Below, one piece after another: positions 23,814-33,600 of a stretch of DNA of 64,000 bases. A program made the translations under genes and the position numbers. Position 1 is the first letter of the stretch. Every line of letters starts with the position of its first letter. Source of the stretch: an uncultured Eubacteriales bacterium (lineage in GTDB: Bacteria; Bacillota; Clostridia; Oscillospirales; Acutalibacteraceae); the NCBI GenBank assembly GCA_934486615.1, contig CAKSQO010000006.1, positions 62,001-126,000 on the forward strand, in the 5' to 3' direction. Below the pieces are notes generated by a model. That model saw only the letters and a list, made by a program, of their open reading frames with translations. It was not told the origin of the DNA and did not search any database.

Positions 23814-23825
23814 CTATAATTATAG
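23814..23825 (+). promoter_or_regulatory. Possible murC -10 region
   Basis: CTATAATTATAG palindrome containing TATAAT, 25 bp before murC. The -35 (TTTATT, 17 bp upstream) is weak. Confidence 0.4.
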
Positions 23826-23849
23826 TATCAAACTGTAAGGAGAACCCTT

Positions 23850-25241
23850 ATGAAAACTCTCACCGATTACGACAAGCTGATAAGTAACGTCAGGCACATA
23901 CATCTCATCGGCATCGGCGGCTCGGGCATGAGCCCGCTGGCAGAGATTCTGCTCTCGCGCGGGTACATTCTCACAGGCTCGGACAACAACCCTTCCTATA
24001 CGCTCGACCGCATAAAGGATCTCGGAATTCCCGTTCACATGGGACAGTCGGCCGACAACATCGGCGACGATACCGAGCTTGTCATCTACTCGGCTGCCAT
24101 TATGGCGGACAATCCCGAGCTTGCGGAGGCGCGCCGCCGCGGCATTCCTACCCTCGAGCGCTCCTTTCTGCTCGGAGCCCTGACGCGCAGGTTTGACGAC
24201 GTCATCGGCGTATGCGGCACCCACGGCAAAACGACCGTCACCTCTATGGTGACGCAGATTTTGCTTGAAGCTAAGCTCGACCCGTCGGCGGTCATCGGCG
24301 GTATGCTGCCCGCGCTGCACAGCAACTGCGTGGTCGGCAGGTCCGACATTCTCGTCTGCGAGTCGTGCGAGTACGTCGACACATTTTTGAAGATGTCTCC
24401 CGACGTCGCGGTGCTGCTCAACGTCGACAACGACCATATGGAATATTTTAAGACGATGGATAACCTCATCGCCTCGTTTGCGAAGTTCATCGGCTCGGCG
24501 ACCAAGGCCGCTATCGTCAACGGCGATGATCCGGACTCGATGAAGGCGGCAAGGGCGGTCGAAAAGGAGCTTATCACGTTCGGAGTGAGCGAGAAAAATG
24601 ACTACTATCCCGCCAACCTGGAGTATGTCAACGGCTCGTTCGGCAAGTTCGATTTGATGCATAAGGGCGAGAAGGTCTGCTCCGTCAGGCTCGGCGTGCC
24701 CGGGCATCACAATGTGCCGAACGCCGTCGCAGCAGCTGCCGCCGCACTTTACGTCGGCGCTTCGCCCGAAGCGGTCGCCGCAGGGCTTGATAAGTTCACT
24801 GGCGCAAAGCGACGCTTCGAGATTCTGTACAACGAAAACGGCGTGACGATCGCCGACGACTACGCGCACCACCCGAGCGAGCTGCGTGCCACGCTCGAGA
24901 CAGCGAAGTCGCTCAACCACAAGCGCGTTGTTGCGGTGTTCCAGCCGTTCACGTTCAGCCGCACGGCTATGCTGCTTGACGAGTTCGCAGAGGTGCTGAG
25001 CATTGCGGACAAGGTCGTGCTCAGCCAGATCATGGGCTCGCGCGAGGTGAACACCTACGGTATTCACTCGTCCGACCTCGCCGCAAAAATCGACGGCTGC
25101 GAGTGCTTTGACACGTTTGAGGAAATCGCGCAGTACATCGCGGACAATGCCCGCGATGGAGATTTGATAATCACCCTCGGCTGCGGTGATATTTACAAGT
25201 CCGCGAAGCTGATGATTGAGAAGCTGAAAGCAAAGCAGTGA
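23850..25241 (+). CDS. murC: UDP-N-acetylmuramate--L-alanine ligase
   Basis: Adds L-alanine to UDP-MurNAc in the cytoplasmic stage of peptidoglycan synthesis (463 aa). HLIGIGGSGMSPLAEILL is the N-terminal nucleotide motif, GVCGTHGKTTVTSMV is the ATP loop, NVDNDHMEYF holds the Mg/UDP region, and VTIADDYAHHPSELRATL is the C-terminal Mur-ligase motif. AAGGAG upstream of the ATG. Single gene with its own terminator, divergent from dpaAB. Confidence 0.97.
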   Translation: MKTLTDYDKLISNVRHIHLIGIGGSGMSPLAEILLSRGYILTGSDNNPSYTLDRIKDLGIPVHMGQSADNIGDDTELVIYSAAIMADNPELAEARRRGIPTLERSFLLGALTRRFDDVIGVCGTHGKTTVTSMVTQILLEAKLDPSAVIGGMLPALHSNCVVGRSDILVCESCEYVDTFLKMSPDVAVLLNVDNDHMEYFKTMDNLIASFAKFIGSATKAAIVNGDDPDSMKAARAVEKELITFGVSEKNDYYPANLEYVNGSFGKFDLMHKGEKVCSVRLGVPGHHNVPNAVAAAAAALYVGASPEAVAAGLDKFTGAKRRFEILYNENGVTIADDYAHHPSELRATLETAKSLNHKRVVAVFQPFTFSRTAMLLDEFAEVLSIADKVVLSQIMGSREVNTYGIHSSDLAAKIDGCECFDTFEEIAQYIADNARDGDLIITLGCGDIYKSAKLMIEKLKAKQ

Positions 25242-25307
25242 GAGCGGCTGCGGGTGCTGATGAGCAACACTCGATGACCGCAATGTAATAATGGTTGATA
25301 GATAGTG

Positions 25308-25350
25308 AAAAGCCTGCGCGTTACTTTAAAGTAGTGCGCAGGCTTTTAGG
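25308..25350 (+). terminator. murC terminator
   Basis: AAAAGCCTGCGC/GCGCAGGCTTTT 12-bp stem enclosing a second pairing ACTTTAAAGT, with TTTT at its foot. Confidence 0.85.
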
Positions 25351-25573
25351 TTTGGAGTATTGATGGGCGATGTTTGGAAAAGGGGCGTAATTGATTTGTC
25401 GGGCAGTTTTTTTGCCGTGTGAGAAGTGATTTAATAGTACATATGCGCAAGTGCATACCGAAATCCCCACTGAGGCGCTGCGCGCCTCACCTCACCTTAC
25501 TTCAAATGGAGGCTTTTTTGGTGCGGTGCATACAATATGATTATCAAAAACAATCTGCTTACATTTACGTGCA
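25351..25573. other. Intergenic stretch without a recognised gene
   Basis: A small hairpin TGAGGCG-n5-CGCCTCA lies at about 25474-25492, followed by TACTTCAAATGGAGGC, reminiscent of the dispersed repeat. Nothing coding is supported. Confidence 0.4.
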
Positions 25574-25575
25574 AA

Positions 25576-25612
25576 AGAAAAACAGGCTCACGCGTGAGAC
25601 GTGAGCCTGTTT
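25576..25612 (-). terminator. Terminator of the surface protein gene
   Basis: Minus strand AACAGGCTCAC/GTGAGCCTGTT stem followed by TTTCTTTT, 20 bp past the stop codon. Confidence 0.88.
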
Positions 25613-25631
25613 GGGGTTTGATCAGCTAAGA

Positions 25632-28559
25632 TTACTTAGCAAGCTGCTTCTTGTTGAGCAGGATAAGGCCTGCGGCAGAAGCGCTGCCGAGCATGATAGC
25701 GATAGCAAGAGCGATGTTTCTGGTATCGCCGGTCTTACCGCTGATGCCGCCGTTATTGATTATACTGCCGTTACCGGAAAGCGGAGCAATGGAGAAAGTG
25801 TTCCAGTTACGCTTTGTAGGATCAGTGTGCCAGTTGCCCATGATGGCAAGGCCGACAGTAGTGTTGCTGAAGTCAGCGTCTGCGATGTCAACAGTCTTAG
25901 CGGTGGCGCCGCCCGGAGTTTTGATGTTCAGGGTCTCGCCGTTGAGGTCAACGGAAACCTTGCCCTCGTTGTATTTCAGGGTATAGGTGCCGTTCGGAGC
26001 CTCGTTGCAATCGCCTTCGCAGTTACCGATGAGCTTTCCATTGTAGTACAGGCAAACATCATAAGTACCAACCTTCAGGATGCTATGGTGACCGTCGGTA
26101 TTTTTATTGCATTCGTCAACATTGTGGTCGGCGCCGCAGTAAACGTAGACGCGGAGCTCAAGGCCCTCGCCCATAGTACCGACATACATGGAAGCATGCT
26201 CACCGTAATAGTTCGGGAAGGGGTTGGCAAACACGAGGTTAGCTTCGAGTGCGAACTTGGTTCCGAGGTCATATCTGGTGATAGTATCAACGTTAATCAG
26301 GTTGACGGTGGAGTAGAAGTAGCCACCCTCCTTGAAGCCGTTAATAGCGCCGTTGAAGGTATTCTCGTTGAAGGGAAGCTGAACCTTGGAGTCAAGCTTA
26401 ACGCCCTTATCGTCTTCGACGCTAGCAGGAGCTACAGAAATGTCATACCAGCTGCGCGAATCCGCTTCTCTGCACCAGTTGCCCGTCATAAGGAGGCCGA
26501 TCTTGGTGTTGCTGAAATCAAGACCGTCAACAGAAACCTTTTTGGCTTCAGTCTTATCGGAAGCAAGAGTAAGCTTCAGGGGCGCGCCGTTAAAGAGGAC
26601 GGAAACCTTGCCTTCGAGATATCTGAGGGTATAAGTTCCGTTCGGGCTGGAAGTGGTGTAGTTGGCAACAGCTACGCCGTCAACGCAAACCGCGATGTCA
26701 TACTTGTACTCCATGCCGGCAACGTGGTGGCCGTCATTATTCTTGTTGCAATCGTCGGCGTTGTGATAAGAGCCGTCGCCATTCTTCTTGTTGGAGCAGT
26801 AAGAGTAAATCCGGAGCTCCAGACCCTTACCGGGCTCATTGAAGAAGATGGATGCGTGCTCACCGATATTGTTCTCTTTTGCCCAGTTGAGATAAGCGAG
26901 CTTAGCAGTGACTTCAAAACCGGTGCCGAGATCATAAGCGGTCTTGGTATTTATAGTTGTAGTTCTTATATCTTCTCTGAAGAAATACTTCTTACCGTTG
27001 GCTTCCTTGATGTCATCGGTATTGCCCTCGAAGGTATCGGTGTCAAGAACGAGGTCAGTCTTAGCCTCGAGCTTTACGCCCTTTTCCGTAGGCTTTTCGG
27101 GATCGGGCTTTCCGGGATCCGGAGTAGCGTAGGTCTTGGCAACGACATCGTACAGAGCGGTGTGCGAGTTATCGGCGTTCATGATGGGCTGGAATACAAG
27201 CTTCGCAGCACTGAAATCATAGTCGGAAAGGGTAGCGGAAGCATAAAGTTTGTCGCCGCTGTAGATCTTGAGGTCGCCGTCCTTGAAGGAAACGCGGATT
27301 CTCATCGGGCCGCGGCAATAGCTGTCCGGTCCGTGCGAGCCGGCTGCCTTGGTAACTTCCTGAACCTTCTTGATCATATTGGCGTCGTCTTCGATGGTAA
27401 GAGCTTCCTCGCCGGTGATGACGGTCTTATCCTTATAAGTAGCATTGAGCTTGAATACGCCGTTGGTGTCGCCAACGCCCTTGATGTCAAGGACAAGGCT
27501 GCCAATGGTTACCTTGTACTCCCAGGTGTTGTCATGTCTCCAATCAGCACCGGTCGGGAGAATCATCGAGAAGCTGTAATCAAAGTCGTTTCCGAGATTT
27601 ACAGCTTCGCCGTAATTGAAGGTGGTGCGCTTAGAAGCATCGGCGGTGGGAGCCTTAACATAGAACAGATCATAGCCTTCTTTATCGGCAGTGGTCTTGC
27701 CCCAAGCGGCCTTTTCACCGGTCCACCAAGCAGCGGTTGTGCCGTTCCATTTGCTCCAATCAGTGAGGATCACGCCCTCGCGCTCATCCTCCTTGTTGCC
27801 GGGAGTGGTGTAAGTGTTGGCAGAAATGTCATAAGCCGCGACACCCATATAGTTGTTCTGGGGATCAAGCTTGAAAGAAACATTTGCTGCACTAAAGTCG
27901 TAGTTCTCTACATTAATTGCTTCGCAGTAAAGCTCACCGTCATCATAAATTTCGAGCTTACCCTTATCAAATTTGACAGAAATAGTGGTAAGTCTGTCGG
28001 CTAAGGTTTCAAATCTATCGTTCTTGTAAGCAGCAGAGACGGCTTCGCCAACCTTTTTGATAAGGTCAGCATCAAGTTTAGCATCGGTTTCATTTTCATC
28101 TCTTACATACAAGTTAACACTGTCTGTACCCTTGTAAAGCTCAGCGTCGCCCTTCTTTACAACGATATTAAGATTGCCGTTCGGCTTGTTAGTGTCTTTT
28201 ACAAGCTGTATGCTCAAATCACCGATATTAAGTGCAAAATTCGTCTTAGCTTCGAGCCATTTTTCGAAGATAATGCTATAAGTTAAATCCCATTTATCTC
28301 CGAGATTTACCTTATCTTTATACGCAAACTCACCGTTGCTCCAATTGCCGGTGATTACCGCGAGAGCAGAAACATCGTCTGTCTTAAGAATTGAGCCACT
28401 CGACTTCTTCTCCCATTTACTCCAGTCGTTCAGAACGGGAGTAACGGTCTCAGTAGGAGTCTCGCCGGTCTCTTCAGCCGACGCAGCGAAAATGCCGATG
28501 GTGAACATCGACGCCACGAGGCAAAGAGCGCAAACGAGACTAAGAATTTTCTTTCCCAT
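25632..28559 (-). CDS. Large repeat-built surface protein with KTGD-type C-terminal anchor
   Basis: Exported protein of 975 aa, no named family. A signal peptide (1-26, ends IFAASA) is followed by four related units of about 200-230 residues, each opening with a linker and LTDWSKW-, LVLDTDTF- or LPFNENTF-like words and repeating YDLGTxFxxxA, GTYTLxYxEGKVSVxxNG and DFSNTxxGLxxMGNW. This looks like a beta-sandwich (concanavalin-like) array. The last 36 residues are SGKTGDTRN, a hydrophobic helix and KKQ, a sorting signal with KTG but no LP. The local sortase could anchor it (inference). Codon use is visibly more A/T-rich than the flanks. Confidence 0.82.
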   Translation of the reverse strand: MGKKILSLVCALCLVASMFTIGIFAASAEETGETPTETVTPVLNDWSKWEKKSSGSILKTDDVSALAVITGNWSNGEFAYKDKVNLGDKWDLTYSIIFEKWLEAKTNFALNIGDLSIQLVKDTNKPNGNLNIVVKKGDAELYKGTDSVNLYVRDENETDAKLDADLIKKVGEAVSAAYKNDRFETLADRLTTISVKFDKGKLEIYDDGELYCEAINVENYDFSAANVSFKLDPQNNYMGVAAYDISANTYTTPGNKEDEREGVILTDWSKWNGTTAAWWTGEKAAWGKTTADKEGYDLFYVKAPTADASKRTTFNYGEAVNLGNDFDYSFSMILPTGADWRHDNTWEYKVTIGSLVLDIKGVGDTNGVFKLNATYKDKTVITGEEALTIEDDANMIKKVQEVTKAAGSHGPDSYCRGPMRIRVSFKDGDLKIYSGDKLYASATLSDYDFSAAKLVFQPIMNADNSHTALYDVVAKTYATPDPGKPDPEKPTEKGVKLEAKTDLVLDTDTFEGNTDDIKEANGKKYFFREDIRTTTINTKTAYDLGTGFEVTAKLAYLNWAKENNIGEHASIFFNEPGKGLELRIYSYCSNKKNGDGSYHNADDCNKNNDGHHVAGMEYKYDIAVCVDGVAVANYTTSSPNGTYTLRYLEGKVSVLFNGAPLKLTLASDKTEAKKVSVDGLDFSNTKIGLLMTGNWCREADSRSWYDISVAPASVEDDKGVKLDSKVQLPFNENTFNGAINGFKEGGYFYSTVNLINVDTITRYDLGTKFALEANLVFANPFPNYYGEHASMYVGTMGEGLELRVYVYCGADHNVDECNKNTDGHHSILKVGTYDVCLYYNGKLIGNCEGDCNEAPNGTYTLKYNEGKVSVDLNGETLNIKTPGGATAKTVDIADADFSNTTVGLAIMGNWHTDPTKRNWNTFSIAPLSGNGSIINNGGISGKTGDTRNIALAIAIMLGSASAAGLILLNKKQLAK

Positions 28560-28645
28560 TTATATTCCTCCTATGGAAATATTTGCTTTATCACAAGGCC
28601 GCAGGGCAAAACGCAGCCGGCAGCAGTGATAATATTTGCATAGTA

Positions 28646-28674
28646 AATATATCGCATTTTCCAAGGAAAGTCAA
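28646..28674 (-). promoter_or_regulatory. Surface protein promoter
   Basis: Minus strand TTGACT, 17-bp spacer, TATATT. It leaves a leader of about 80 nt with AGGAGGAAT before the ATG. Confidence 0.8.
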
Positions 28675-28843
28675 TAACCTGCAGGACTTTTTGGCTAAAT
28701 GCTCAAAGTTTTATGAATTTTTTGTGAACTTTGATAGATGTGGCTTTGGCCGACATTGTATATAGTTATAAGCTGTGTATATCGTTCACAATCAGACCTA
28801 TTGAGGGGCGGTGCGCAGGGTCGACTTTTGCGATATAAAACTG

Positions 28844-28872
28844 TTGACTACGGCTCACATTTTGGTTACAAT
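28844..28872 (+). promoter_or_regulatory. DUF1292 gene promoter
   Basis: TTGACT, 17-bp spacer, TACAAT, 40 bp upstream of the ATG at 28913. Confidence 0.8.
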
Positions 28873-28912
28873 AATTATACAGCAAATAAGCACTGCATAA
28901 AGGAGCATAAAA

Positions 28913-29248
28913 ATGAGCGACAGAGCTACAAGCCTTAATGAAAACAACGAATACGATCCTTATATCATCAGCCTTTCGGACGACGACGGCAATGAATACA
29001 CCTTCGAGGTGCTCGACGACATAGACTATATGGACTCGCGCTATCTTGCGCTGCTGCCCGTGCACGACGACCCGACCGAACTGCTCAACGACAGCGGCGA
29101 CCTTGTCATTCTCAAGTGCTTCAACGAGGACGACCCCGAAAACGAGGAGTACGCCGAGATCGACGACGACAAGGAGTACGATGAGGTCGCTTCGATATTC
29201 GTCGACCGCCTGCAGGATCTGTTTGACATCGACGAAGAGGACGAATAA
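28913..29248 (+). CDS. DUF1292 domain protein
   Basis: Very acidic cytoplasmic protein (111 aa) of the DUF1292 family, common in Firmicutes and of unknown role. ISLSDDDGNEYTFEVLDDIDY, YLALLPV and DLVILKCFNEDD form the recognisable core; the C-terminus is Asp/Glu rich. AAGGAG upstream. The structured RNA predicted as 6S begins within 10 nt of its stop codon. Confidence 0.9.
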   Translation: MSDRATSLNENNEYDPYIISLSDDDGNEYTFEVLDDIDYMDSRYLALLPVHDDPTELLNDSGDLVILKCFNEDDPENEEYAEIDDDKEYDEVASIFVDRLQDLFDIDEEDE

Positions 29249-29254
29249 GCCCTT

Positions 29255-29450
29255 TCTCCTGCCCTGTGCGCGCACCCGATCTGTCTTTATAACCCTACAA
29301 CCTTTTAATAGGGAGTTCGTCTCCGACGGCGGGCACTGCAGACCTCCCGCTCCTCAAAAGCGGAAGAAGGGAGCACGAAACCGTTGGGAGAACACCCACC
29401 TGCTTGTTTACGCAGGTTATCAACGACAGATGTACGGCAGGGCGGGTCTT
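29255..29450 (+). ncRNA. ssrS: Probable 6S RNA
   Basis: A non-coding stretch of about 195 nt between a short gene and a terminator, closed by CCTGCCCTGT (29258-29267) pairing with GGCAGGGCGGG (29436-29446). Inside are further local helices, including ACCTGC-n-GCAGGT (29398-29416) and GGGAGTTC/CCTCCC-type pairing around an open centre. Size, end-to-end closing stem and wide internal loop fit 6S RNA, which traps sigma-A RNA polymerase. The family was assigned by overall shape and memory of Clostridial examples, not by a covariance model. Confidence 0.6.
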
Positions 29451-29461
29451 ACATTATATAT

Positions 29462-29528
29462 AAAGCAGCCCGGAGCCTGAGCTCGACCGAATTTTCGGAC
29501 GAGAGCGAGGCTTCGGGCTGCTTTTTTA
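29462..29528 (+). terminator. Long terminator hairpin after the 6S-like RNA
   Basis: AAGCAGCCCGGAGCCTGAGCTC pairs with GAGCGAGGCTTCGGGCTGCTT (few mismatches), followed by TTTT. It ends the small RNA before the permease genes. Confidence 0.85.
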
Positions 29529-29581
29529 TGCGCGGACAGGCGGCAGGTATTTTCGGCGCGGCGGGCGGGAATACTCTTTCT

Positions 29582-29941
29582 ATGAAGAAGAAGCGAACTT
29601 TACTTTGCGTGCTCGGTGGGGCGTGCGTGGGCTTTATCAACGGGCTGATAGGCGCGGGCGGCGGAACTGTCGCCGTACCGATGCTGAAAAGGCTGGGGCT
29701 TGAGCCTAAGCAGGCGCACGCGGGGTCGATTGCGATAATCTGGCCGCTGTCGGCGATAAGCGCGGCGTTGTATCTGCGCGCGGGCGAGGTGCGGCTGACG
29801 GACGCGCTCGGGTATATACCCGCGGGAGCTGTGGGTGCAGTGATCGGCGCGTGGCTGCTCGGGCGGCTGCCGGACAAGTGGGTCAGGCGCATGTTCGCGG
29901 TGTTTATGATCTGGGCGGGGGTCAGGCTGATGCTGCGGTGA
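29582..29941 (+). CDS. TSUP family permease, first half
   Basis: Half-size member (119 aa) of the TauE/SafE (TSUP) family, which moves sulfonates, sulfite or related anions. It covers one repeat of the usual two, with the GLIGAGGGTVAVPML motif and about four TM segments. The ATG has no strong ribosome-binding site, so the exact start is uncertain. Its stop overlaps a GTG (GTGA) that begins the second half, so the two probably assemble into one permease. Confidence 0.8.
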   Translation: MKKKRTLLCVLGGACVGFINGLIGAGGGTVAVPMLKRLGLEPKQAHAGSIAIIWPLSAISAALYLRAGEVRLTDALGYIPAGAVGAVIGAWLLGRLPDKWVRRMFAVFMIWAGVRLMLR

Positions 29942-30315
29942 TAATAAGGCAGATAGCAGGCGTGTTGTCGGGCGCGGCGGGCGCGCTCGGAATAGGCGGC
30001 GGCGGGGTGCTGATGATATACCTGCTGATGTTCGCCGACGTCGGGCAAAAGCAGGCGCAGGGGATAAATCTGCTGTTTTTTCTGCCCTGCGGCGCGGTGG
30101 CGCTCATCATTCACGCGGTGAAGAAACGGGTGAAGTGGAAAACGGTGCTGCCGTGCGTGCTCGGCGGCATCGCGGGGGTGTTCGCGGGCACGGCTCTGCT
30201 GCGCGTGACGGACGCAAAGTGGATCGCGAAGGGCTTTGCTCTCGGGCTGATTGCGCTCGGGGTGAAAGAGCTTTTTGCGCGCGAGAAAGATGAAAAACCG
30301 CGCTCCCGAGGGTGA
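29938..30315 (+). CDS. TSUP family permease, second half
   Basis: Second half-size TauE/SafE protein (125 aa) with the matching repeat motif GALGIGGGGVLMIYLLM and about four TM segments. The GTG start overlaps the stop of the first half by 4 nt; the longer frame begins inside the upstream gene. A GC-rich hairpin overlaps its 3' end but has no U-run. An ancestral full-length gene split at the inter-repeat loop, or two separately evolved halves, would both give this picture. Confidence 0.8.
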   Translation: MIIRQIAGVLSGAAGALGIGGGGVLMIYLLMFADVGQKQAQGINLLFFLPCGAVALIIHAVKKRVKWKTVLPCVLGGIAGVFAGTALLRVTDAKWIAKGFALGLIALGVKELFAREKDEKPRSRG

Positions 30316-30380
30316 CCCGGGGGCGCGGTTTCGGCTTTGGTGCGGGGGACGCGAGGTCGTGCGGGAACAGCGCAGTGGGG

Positions 30381-30649
30381 AGCAGCTGCGCGGCGCAGTC
30401 GGCGCTTATGCGCACACCCGAATTATGCGCGCGGTGGGGACGCTGTCGCGGCACGGTACACCTTCGCAGGGTGCGGGAGCAGCTGCACGGCGCAGTCGGC
30501 GCTTATGCGCATGCCCGAATTATGCGCGCGGTGGGGGCGCTGTCTCGGCGCAGTGTACCTTCGCAGGGTGCGGGAGCAGCTGCACGGCGCAGTCGGCGCT
30601 TATGCGCACACCCGAATTATGCGCGCAGTAGTGGCGCTGTCGCGGCGCG
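30381..30649. repeat. 97-bp tandem repeat array (2.8 copies)
   Basis: Units start at 30381, 30478 and 30575, each beginning AGCAGCTGC-CGGCGCAGTC and containing CACCCGAATTATGCGCGC. Copies 1-3 differ at a few positions. The third stops just before the amidase stop codon (30652). Open frames through the array exist on the plus strand in several phases but none has a start signal. It fills the 336-bp gap completely. Confidence 0.85.
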
Positions 30650-30651
30650 GC

Positions 30652-33600
30652 CTACTGCTGCTTTATCGAGGCGAAATAGTTGACGATGCCCTGAACCGTC
30701 GAGGTCGCGAGGGCTTCATTATGCACTTCGGACTTGATAAGCTCAAGCTCGGCGACGTTCGAGACGAAGCCGTTCTCGGTCAAAATCGACGGGCAGGACG
30801 CGACGCGCGTTACCTGATAGGGATAGAACATCGTGCCGCGGTCGATGGTGAAGTTGCTCTTTGCCTGAGCCGCAACGCAGTCGGCGAGCGCCTTTGAGAA
30901 CGGATAGTAATAGTAGTCCTCATACCCGCGCGAGGACGCGGCCGTCGACGAATTGCGGTGGACGGAAACAAAAATATCGGGCTTATACTTGAGCATCATA
31001 CGGTTGCGGTCGTTGAGCGAGACCTTCGAGTCGTCGGAGCGGGTCATAATGACGGTCGCGCCGAGGTTTTCAAGCTCGCGGCGAATCTTCTGCGACAGTA
31101 TGAGGTTGAGCACGGCTTCGGTATACTGCTTTGACGAGCCGACCGCGCCGACGTCGCTGCCGCCGTGGCCGGGGTCGATCATTATCACCGCACCCTTGAG
31201 CGACCAACCGTAGCGGTTGGGTGAGGGCGTGGCCTGATAGGGGTCGAGGAAGCTGAACTCGAGCTGATTCCGGCTGTTGTACTCGGCCTGCCAACCGTAG
31301 AACTGCCCCGCAGTGCGCAGCCACAGGCGCAGCGCGTAGCAGCCCGAGGAGCACTTGACCCACTCGGCGCGGCTGAAAACGGGATTGTTATTGAACTCGA
31401 AGCCCTCCTGCGGCGCGGCGGTGTAGCAGAACTCGATGTCCACATACTCATAGGTCGCGGCGGAGACGGCGTAGTTCGGCCGTCCCGACGACGGATACGG
31501 GTTTACATAGCTTTGCGGCGCGAGGGTGACATTGAACGGCGCCTTCCAGTCGACGCTGAACGTCAGCTTGGTATGGCGGCCGTCGTCGCTGACGGCGATG
31601 GGCTTGACGGTATTCGTCTCGGGCAGGGTCGCCTTGAAGATTTTGACATTGCTTTCGGCGTAGATCCGCTTGCCGTAGCGCAGGTTGCGGAAGATGTGCG
31701 TCTTGCCCGTTTCGGGGTTGTAGAAGTAGGAGTCGCGGTCGTCGCAATAGTCGACCGTGCCCTGTGGGAGCATGGCGTTGGTCGGGCGGCTGCGCTCGTC
31801 GGTGGGGTTGATGATGTCGAGCGTCTCGCTCTGGTAGCGCGAGACTTCGCAGACGTAGCGCTCGCCCTTGCCGACCTCGATGCCGTAGCCCGAATCGTAG
31901 CTGCCCGAATCGTCGGAGTTTGAGCTTGAGCTGTCGTTCAGGCCGCGCACGGTGAAGCGGCCGCCCGACTTGGTCTCGCTGTCCTTACCGCGCGAGGCGG
32001 TGACTATCAGCGCGCCCAGCTCCTGCGGCGAGGCAGTCGCTTCGGGCAGGGTAAACTCGGCGGTGTAGGTGACGAACTTCTCGTCGGAGTCGGTCGCGGC
32101 GCCCGAGGTCATGGTGACGATCCTGTCGGACAGACGCGCCCTGACCGTGCAGCCCTCGAGCGCGACCACGCCGACCGTGACCGACGCGCCGCCGTTATAG
32201 GTCGCGCCCTCCGACGGATAGATGGCCTTTATCATGACCTTGTCGTACCTGACGGTGTAGCTCTGGGTCGTTCCCTTGTGCTCGAAGGTGAAGGTGTTCT
32301 TGCCCTTCTTGAGCGTAAAGGTGACCGAGAAATAGCCCGTGTCGGTGCGCTCGACGGCCGCTCCGTTGACGAGCAGAGGCTCGTTCGGGTCTGACGCGCC
32401 GATGAAGGTAACGGAGTCGGAATAGGTCGTGAATTCGTGCGCCGACGGTGAGGTTATGCTGAGCGTGCGTATGCCCGCCGACTCGTCGGACAGGCTGAGA
32501 ATAAACGCTTTAAGCTCCGTAAAATCAGCCGCTCCGCCCGAGATAAGCGCAGTCAGCGAGTTGAAAACGAGCGTCTGCGTGCCCTTTGAGAGCAGGGCGT
32601 CGCACTGGTCGACGAGGTCGGACGCGCTTATTGCCGCATTGGCTGCTGCGGCGGTGTCGAGGGTATAGTAAACGGGCTTTTTGCCCGCGAGCTTTTCGCC
32701 GAAGGCGGCGGTGTGGCTCTCAAAGTCGGAGGGCTTATCCACGCCGACGAGAATGAAGTCGGCCGTGCCGCCCGAAAGGCTGCCCGCAGTATCGGCCGCG
32801 TCGGGCGAGACGAGCACGCCCACGCACGCGCCCTTGGCGGACGAGCGCACCTTTTTCGCCACGTCGGCGACGAAGGTCATCACAGCCCGCTCGGGAGCGG
32901 CGCTGTCGCTCGGCTCGGCGGAGGATGCCGCGTCGTCGGGAGCGGCGTCGGGCGCGTCGGACGAGCCCGCATCGGAAGCGGGCTCGCTGCCCGCGGAGGT
33001 CGGCACGGACGAAGCGGAGCTGTCGCTGCCGTCGTCCGAATCGCTGCTCACCTCGTCGGCAGACAGGCTGCTTTCGACCTCGAACGGGGTCAGCACAACT
33101 CCGTCGACGTCGTATTTTTCGCAGATGTCGGAAATCTCGGACGCAACCGCAGTTGCGGCGTGAGCGTCACTCAGATTGCGCTTTTCTCCGTCGGGAGCTG
33201 CGAGCGGGTCGGCCGTGATAAACACGGTCATCGCGCGCCTGTGTGCGGCAGCGACGATGCCTTTGAGATAATCGTTGCCGTCATACGGCGCCTGTGCGCC
33301 CGAAAGATATATCGCCTTGCCGTTCTCAAACGCAGGCACAATCAGCGTTTTAAGCCCGAGCGCGTGCGCGGACTCGACCGCCGCGGTGCAGGCGTCCTCC
33401 CAGCCCTCGCCGAACGGCACGTCGAGCCCCATTTTGAGGTAGACGGCGAGCATTTCGTCGGGCGCTTCAATGCTCGGCTCGGTCGGATTTTTGATAGGGT
33501 CGGCCTTGCGCGGGACTTCGTTTGAGCGAATTATCGACGGTATCACCGCCGCTCCCACAGCCGCCAGAAGTATGGCCGCTGCGGTGCAAAGGGCGATGAC

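Noticed and set aside
23820..25283. 487-codon minus-strand open frame
   Set aside because: Antisense of murC, with no start signal and no protein pattern.
25611..28004. 797-codon plus-strand open frame
   Set aside because: It is the antisense shadow of the surface protein gene, which has signal peptide, promoter, ribosome-binding site and anchor. The plus frame has none of these.
30337..30897. Plus-strand frames reading repeated AQSALMR-type words
   Set aside because: Created by the 97-bp repeat, with no ribosome-binding site and shadowing the end of the amidase gene.
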